The notes beneath the pieces were generated by a model. The model was not told where the DNA came from, searched no databases, and saw only the letters and a list, made by a program, of their open reading frames with translations. The position numbers and the translations under genes are program-made. From Limnothrix sp. FACHB-406 (GTDB lineage: Bacteria; Cyanobacteriota; Cyanobacteriia; CACIAM-69d): a DNA stretch of 64,000 nt. Numbering within the stretch: the first letter of the stretch is position 1; each line of letters opens with the position of its first letter. The stretch lies in assembly GCF_014698235.1 (NCBI RefSeq), contig NZ_JACJSP010000017.1, positions 1 to 64,000 on the forward strand. The letters are read 5' to 3'. This document shows, in pieces, positions 61,225 to 64,000 of the stretch.

Positions 61225-61521
61225 ATGGGCACTATTCACTTCGTTAACGAAAACAAGGACGTAATCGCCGCCACCGGTTCCAACCTGCGAATCAAGGCGA
61301 TCGAGAACGGCATTGATATCTATAAGCTGTACGGCAAAATGATGAACTGCGGTGGCTATGGCCAATGTGCCACCTGCGTTGTCGAAATTGTGGAAGGGAT
61401 AGAAAATTTGTCCGATCGGACGGATTTTGAAAATCGCACCCTTCGCAAGAAGCCCGACAATTACCGTTTGGCTTGCCAGGTGTTGGTGAATGGCCCCGTG
61501 AGCGTGCGTACTAAGCCCTAG
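61225..61521 (+). CDS. Plant-type [2Fe-2S] ferredoxin-like protein
   Basis: The start ATG 61225 gives 98 residues; an in-frame ATG 171 bases upstream adds a poor extension. The cluster Cys are in [20 protein letters not shown] (C-x5-C-x2-C) and YRLACQV. The long first spacing and the [19 protein letters not shown] lead are unlike bulk photosynthetic PetF (C-x4-C-x2-C) and match a cyanobacterial ferredoxin-like subgroup. It is a cytoplasmic or thylakoid-associated electron carrier; partner unknown. A clear terminator follows 60 bases on. Confidence 0.9.
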   Translation: MGTIHFVNENKDVIAATGSNLRIKAIENGIDIYKLYGKMMNCGGYGQCATCVVEIVEGIENLSDRTDFENRTLRKKPDNYRLACQVLVNGPVSVRTKP

Positions 61522-61580
61522 TATTGATGCCAGTGCTTTTGTAATTTCTAGGCCGAACAGAACTCTAGAACTCGACAATT

Positions 61581-61623
61581 ACCGAAGGTAACAGCGCTTT
61601 GTTGTGTTGTTCCTTCGGTTTTT
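61581..61623 (+). terminator. Intrinsic terminator after the ferredoxin gene
   Basis: ACCGAAGG (61581-61588) pairs perfectly with CCTTCGGT (61612-61619), followed by TTTTT. The loop is 23 bases. The position is 60 bases beyond the ferredoxin stop. Confidence 0.8.
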
Positions 61624-61749
61624 GCGTTGGGAATGGTTGATTGTTCCAACGCAACGGCCCATCTGCCCTGAAACAGTGGCACTGGCAACGGATTCTGTTG
61701 TGCAATTGCAATTGAGTAGATTAATCAGGCATGTAGATTGTTTCGGGGG

Positions 61750-61911
61750 CTAATGATAGGGGGTTGAATTGTCATCCTCCTCGCCGTAAGCGGACAAGCA
61801 TTCCCGAGTCTCCCGATTTGGGTTTTCTGCTTCATAGCACGCGCCTTCCGAGACTTGCTTTTCGGGTCTTACGGTCGCTCCACAGACTGACACCGCTAGC
61901 CCAGCGGCCAA
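61750..61911 (-). pseudogene. TnpB (IS200/IS605) C-terminal remnant
   Basis: A minus-strand frame of 53 codons follows an in-frame stop (61912-61914) and reads LAAGLAVSVCGATVRPEKQ, then a charged tail to a stop at 61750. The 'GLAVSVCGATVRP' segment is the typical end of TnpB proteins, after the last zinc-ribbon Cys. The rest of tnpB is missing. The conserved MKQ-like tail occurs in another frame (CGTGCTATGAAGCAG region), hinting at a frameshift. An insertion has decayed here, 53 bases before the PhoX-like gene. Confidence 0.55.
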
Positions 61912-61963
61912 CTACATTCTAACAAGTCCTAAAGGGCGGGGTTTCAGACTCCGTTTTCAAACG

Positions 61964-64000
61964 ATGAAGCGGCGGAATTTTCTGGGGTTGTTGGGCCTGG
62001 GTGCTGGTTCTGCGGTGGCCCTGGACTGGCAAAAAGTTTGGGCAAATCCGGGAACTGCAAGTGCATTGCGCCAGGCGATCACTGCGAAGTTTCAGCCCAT
62101 TCCCTTTGCAATTCCTTTGGATTTTGAAGGAGCCTCGATCGCGGAGCAAATTGCCAGCCACCGCACGTTTACGGTGCAGGATAATTTGGTGCTGCCTGAG
62201 GGATTTACCTATGACCTGTTGGCGGTTTGGGGCGATCGCCTTGGAAACGGCCATGTGGGCTACAACAACGACTACCTGGGATTCGTGGCCACCGATCGCG
62301 ATCGGGGAGATTTGGTGGTCAATTTTGAATATGTTTGCGCCAAGCCTTGGTTAGAGGCCTACGAAACGGTGATGGGGCGATCGCTCCCGATCGAGCCGGT
62401 GACCCGTGCCCTAGCCCAGGCCGGTGGTCAAGGCCTGGATTGGGGGCGACTGGCCCCCGCAGATCCCCTCCGCGAGGCCCTGCGGCAAATTGCCACCGCC
62501 GCTCTGGAAGACTTAGGGATCGGTGTCATCAGTATTCAGCGCGATCGCACCGGGCGCTGGCGGCGGCAACCGTCCCGCCGAGAACGGCGAGTGACAGGCC
62601 TTTCGGGACTAACTGACGGGCACTACCTGCAAGCCACGGGCCCCGCCACGGCCATTTTCCGAAAGGCCACCATGCGGGGCTACAACGACCAACTGGGCGA
62701 TCGAATCATTGGCACCTTTGCCAACTGTGCGGGTGGCACTTCTCCTTGGGGAACGGTTTTCAGCGCCGAAGAAAACTTTCAAGACGTGGTGGTGGAGCCA
62801 GTTCACGCGGATGGCAGCTCCTTTGCCCCTGAAACACTCCGATTCAAGATGGACACCGACGACTTCATGGGCTGTGGCAGCCTGTTGGGTCTGGCGGGCA
62901 ATAAATATGGCTGGATGGTGGAAATTGACCCCAAAAACCCTCAGGACTACGGAACCAAACACACCTGGCTGGGACGGTTTCGCCACGAAGCGGTAGCCCT
63001 GCGAGTTGTCCCCGATCGCCCCTTAGCAATCTATTCCGGGTGCGATCGACGGGGTGGCCACATCTACAAATTCGTGAGCCAGGGCCGGGTGCGCAACCCC
63101 CAAGACAAACGCAACTCCCAACTGCTTCAGGAAGGAATGCTTTACGCGGCCCAGTTTGATCCCGACGGGACAGGGCGTTGGATCCCCTTAGCTCCGGATA
63201 CGCCAGTGGATCCGGTTTTGCCCAGCCATTGCGTCGGGGGAATGGTCACCTTGCCCCAGCGGCCGGCGGGTGGCATTACCTGGGTGCGAGATGATGCGGT
63301 GGCCCTGGCCTTCAAGGCGAAATTTGCCACCCTCGGAGACCTATATGAAGGCACACCCGCAGAACGCCAAGGCGCAATTTTAATTGATGCCCACTTTGCA
63401 GCCAATGCAGCCGGAGCCACTTGCACGGCTCGGCCGGAGGATACGGAATTGGCGGCCGATGGCTCGGTGCTAATTGCCTTCACCTCCGGTTCCACCAACA
63501 GCCTGGACGGTGGCCCCGATCGCCGCGTCTTTGTGGGGCCCCAAGGGGAAGGAGCCTATGAGTATGGTTGGGTTGCTCGCCTGGTGGAAACTGATCAGGA
63601 TCCGGCGGCCCTCACCTTCCGCTGGCAGTTGATCGCCACAGGTGGGGAACCGGCGGCCGGAGGTTTGGGGTTTGCCAATCCCGATAATTTGGCCTTTGAC
63701 CCGGGGGGCGATCTCTGGATGGTGACGGACATGAGCGGCGATAAACAAAATCGTCCGGTTCCTGCCAATCGCCGCGACTCCCAAGGCCAGCCCCTGAGCC
63801 AATCGAATCTCAGGGCTATCTATGGCAACAATTCCCTTTGGTGGTTGCCAACGCGCGGGCCAGCGGCCGGTTTGGCAATTCCCTTTGCCTATGGGCCCAT
63901 GGAAACGGAACTAACGGGGCCTTGCTTTTTGCCCGATCGCGCCACCCTACTGATTTCGGTGCAACACCCTGGCGAATTTGGCGGTACTCGTCGCCAGGAT
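61964..64000 (+). CDS. PhoX-like alkaline phosphatase / DUF839 protein, 3' end outside window
   Basis: The frame opens at ATG 61964 and stays open for 679 codons to the window edge. The N-terminus MKRRNFLGLLGLGAGSAVAL is a twin-arginine signal, so it should be exported folded. PhoX-type features include LPEGFTYDLLAVWGDRLGNG, GYNNDYLGFV, GTFANCAGGTSPWGTVFSAEENF, GRFRHEAVALRV, GCDRRGGHIYKFVS and NPDNLAFDPGGDLWMVTDMS. PhoX enzymes are Ca2+/Fe-dependent phosphatases in the periplasm, scavenging phosphate from esters. I see no Pho box between the TnpB remnant and the start. Confidence 0.9.
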   Translation, partial: MKRRNFLGLLGLGAGSAVALDWQKVWANPGTASALRQAITAKFQPIPFAIPLDFEGASIAEQIASHRTFTVQDNLVLPEGFTYDLLAVWGDRLGNGHVGYNNDYLGFVATDRDRGDLVVNFEYVCAKPWLEAYETVMGRSLPIEPVTRALAQAGGQGLDWGRLAPADPLREALRQIATAALEDLGIGVISIQRDRTGRWRRQPSRRERRVTGLSGLTDGHYLQATGPATAIFRKATMRGYNDQLGDRIIGTFANCAGGTSPWGTVFSAEENFQDVVVEPVHADGSSFAPETLRFKMDTDDFMGCGSLLGLAGNKYGWMVEIDPKNPQDYGTKHTWLGRFRHEAVALRVVPDRPLAIYSGCDRRGGHIYKFVSQGRVRNPQDKRNSQLLQEGMLYAAQFDPDGTGRWIPLAPDTPVDPVLPSHCVGGMVTLPQRPAGGITWVRDDAVALAFKAKFATLGDLYEGTPAERQGAILIDAHFAANAAGATCTARPEDTELAADGSVLIAFTSGSTNSLDGGPDRRVFVGPQGEGAYEYGWVARLVETDQDPAALTFRWQLIATGGEPAAGGLGFANPDNLAFDPGGDLWMVTDMSGDKQNRPVPANRRDSQGQPLSQSNLRAIYGNNSLWWLPTRGPAAGLAIPFAYGPMETELTGPCFLPDRATLLISVQHPGEFGGTRRQD

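Larger units (their letters stand above)
61522..61963. other. Spacer with terminator and TnpB remnant
   Basis: This 442-base spacer contains the ferredoxin terminator (61581-61623) and a minus-strand TnpB tail remnant (61750-61911). The remaining bases near 61690-61740 are AT-rich and show nothing definite. Confidence 0.6.

Overview
The window reads as ordinary chromosome of a cyanobacterium. The palindrome GCGATCGC and its CGATCG core (HIP1-type sites) occur throughout, in genes and between them. Several genes are cyanobacterial in type: BtpA, a short-form Mrp antiporter operon, a PDZ/radical-SAM/DUF512 protein, a LabA-like NYN protein and an Uma2 fragment. The sequence is moderately GC-rich, except for an AT-richer patch at the left edge. 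Genus cannot be fixed from the sequence alone; a filamentous or Limnothrix/Pseudanabaena-like relative is only a guess.

Layout. 0-1.3 kb: the 5' end of an IS4-like transposase leaving the window and an AT-rich DUF3800 gene. 1.4-7.9 kb: a SAM methyltransferase, a co-directional cluster of membrane-fusion protein, FtsX/MacB-type permease, histidine kinase and NarL-type regulator, then fabD. 8.2-15 kb: a small gene next to a gene broken by an in-frame stop, adhE, a HAMP histidine kinase and cysE. 15-24 kb: a very large multi-PAS hybrid-like kinase, a GT4 glycosyltransferase divergent from galE, and a DUF29 gene. 23.6-31.4 kb: egtBD for ergothioneine and an Mrp-type Na+/H+ antiporter operon (C-D-E-F-G-A'-B). 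31.9-34.9 kb: an amino-acid binding lipoprotein, tRNA-Ser(GCU) and an NYN protein. 35-42.4 kb: leuA, a MoaD-like protein, threonine synthase, an exported alpha/beta hydrolase and btpA. 42.9-50.1 kb: a STAND NTPase without a sensor domain, a 2Fe-2S protein, FtsX, a peroxiredoxin and three surface-polysaccharide genes. 50.2-64 kb: a family-5 solute-binding lipoprotein, a PIN-TRAM protein, hemW, a PlsC-like acyltransferase, the radical SAM/DUF512 protein, a TolC-type outer membrane protein, a 2Fe-2S ferredoxin and a PhoX-like phosphatase running off the right edge.

How genes work together. Clear functional groups are the efflux/two-component cluster, egtB-egtD, the mrp operon, and gmd with a lipid-linked sugar transferase. 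Most other genes are single transcription units, as is usual in cyanobacteria.

The most unusual feature is a set of short degenerate tandem repeat arrays, about seventeen in 64 kb. Unit lengths are mostly 12-15 bp. Arrays inside genes use only 12 or 15 bp units and so keep the frame; most intergenic arrays use 13, 14 or 25 bp units, and some use 12, 15 or 18. One 12-bp family occurs both inside egtB and upstream of btpA. Also notable are an amber-interrupted conserved gene, a TnpB tail remnant, an Uma2 fragment, a 150-residue acidic insertion in the radical SAM protein, and a leuA leader with a hairpin and a 14-codon upstream ORF ending in the ribosome-binding site. I found no CRISPR array, rRNA or prophage, and no clear multi-gene defence system.
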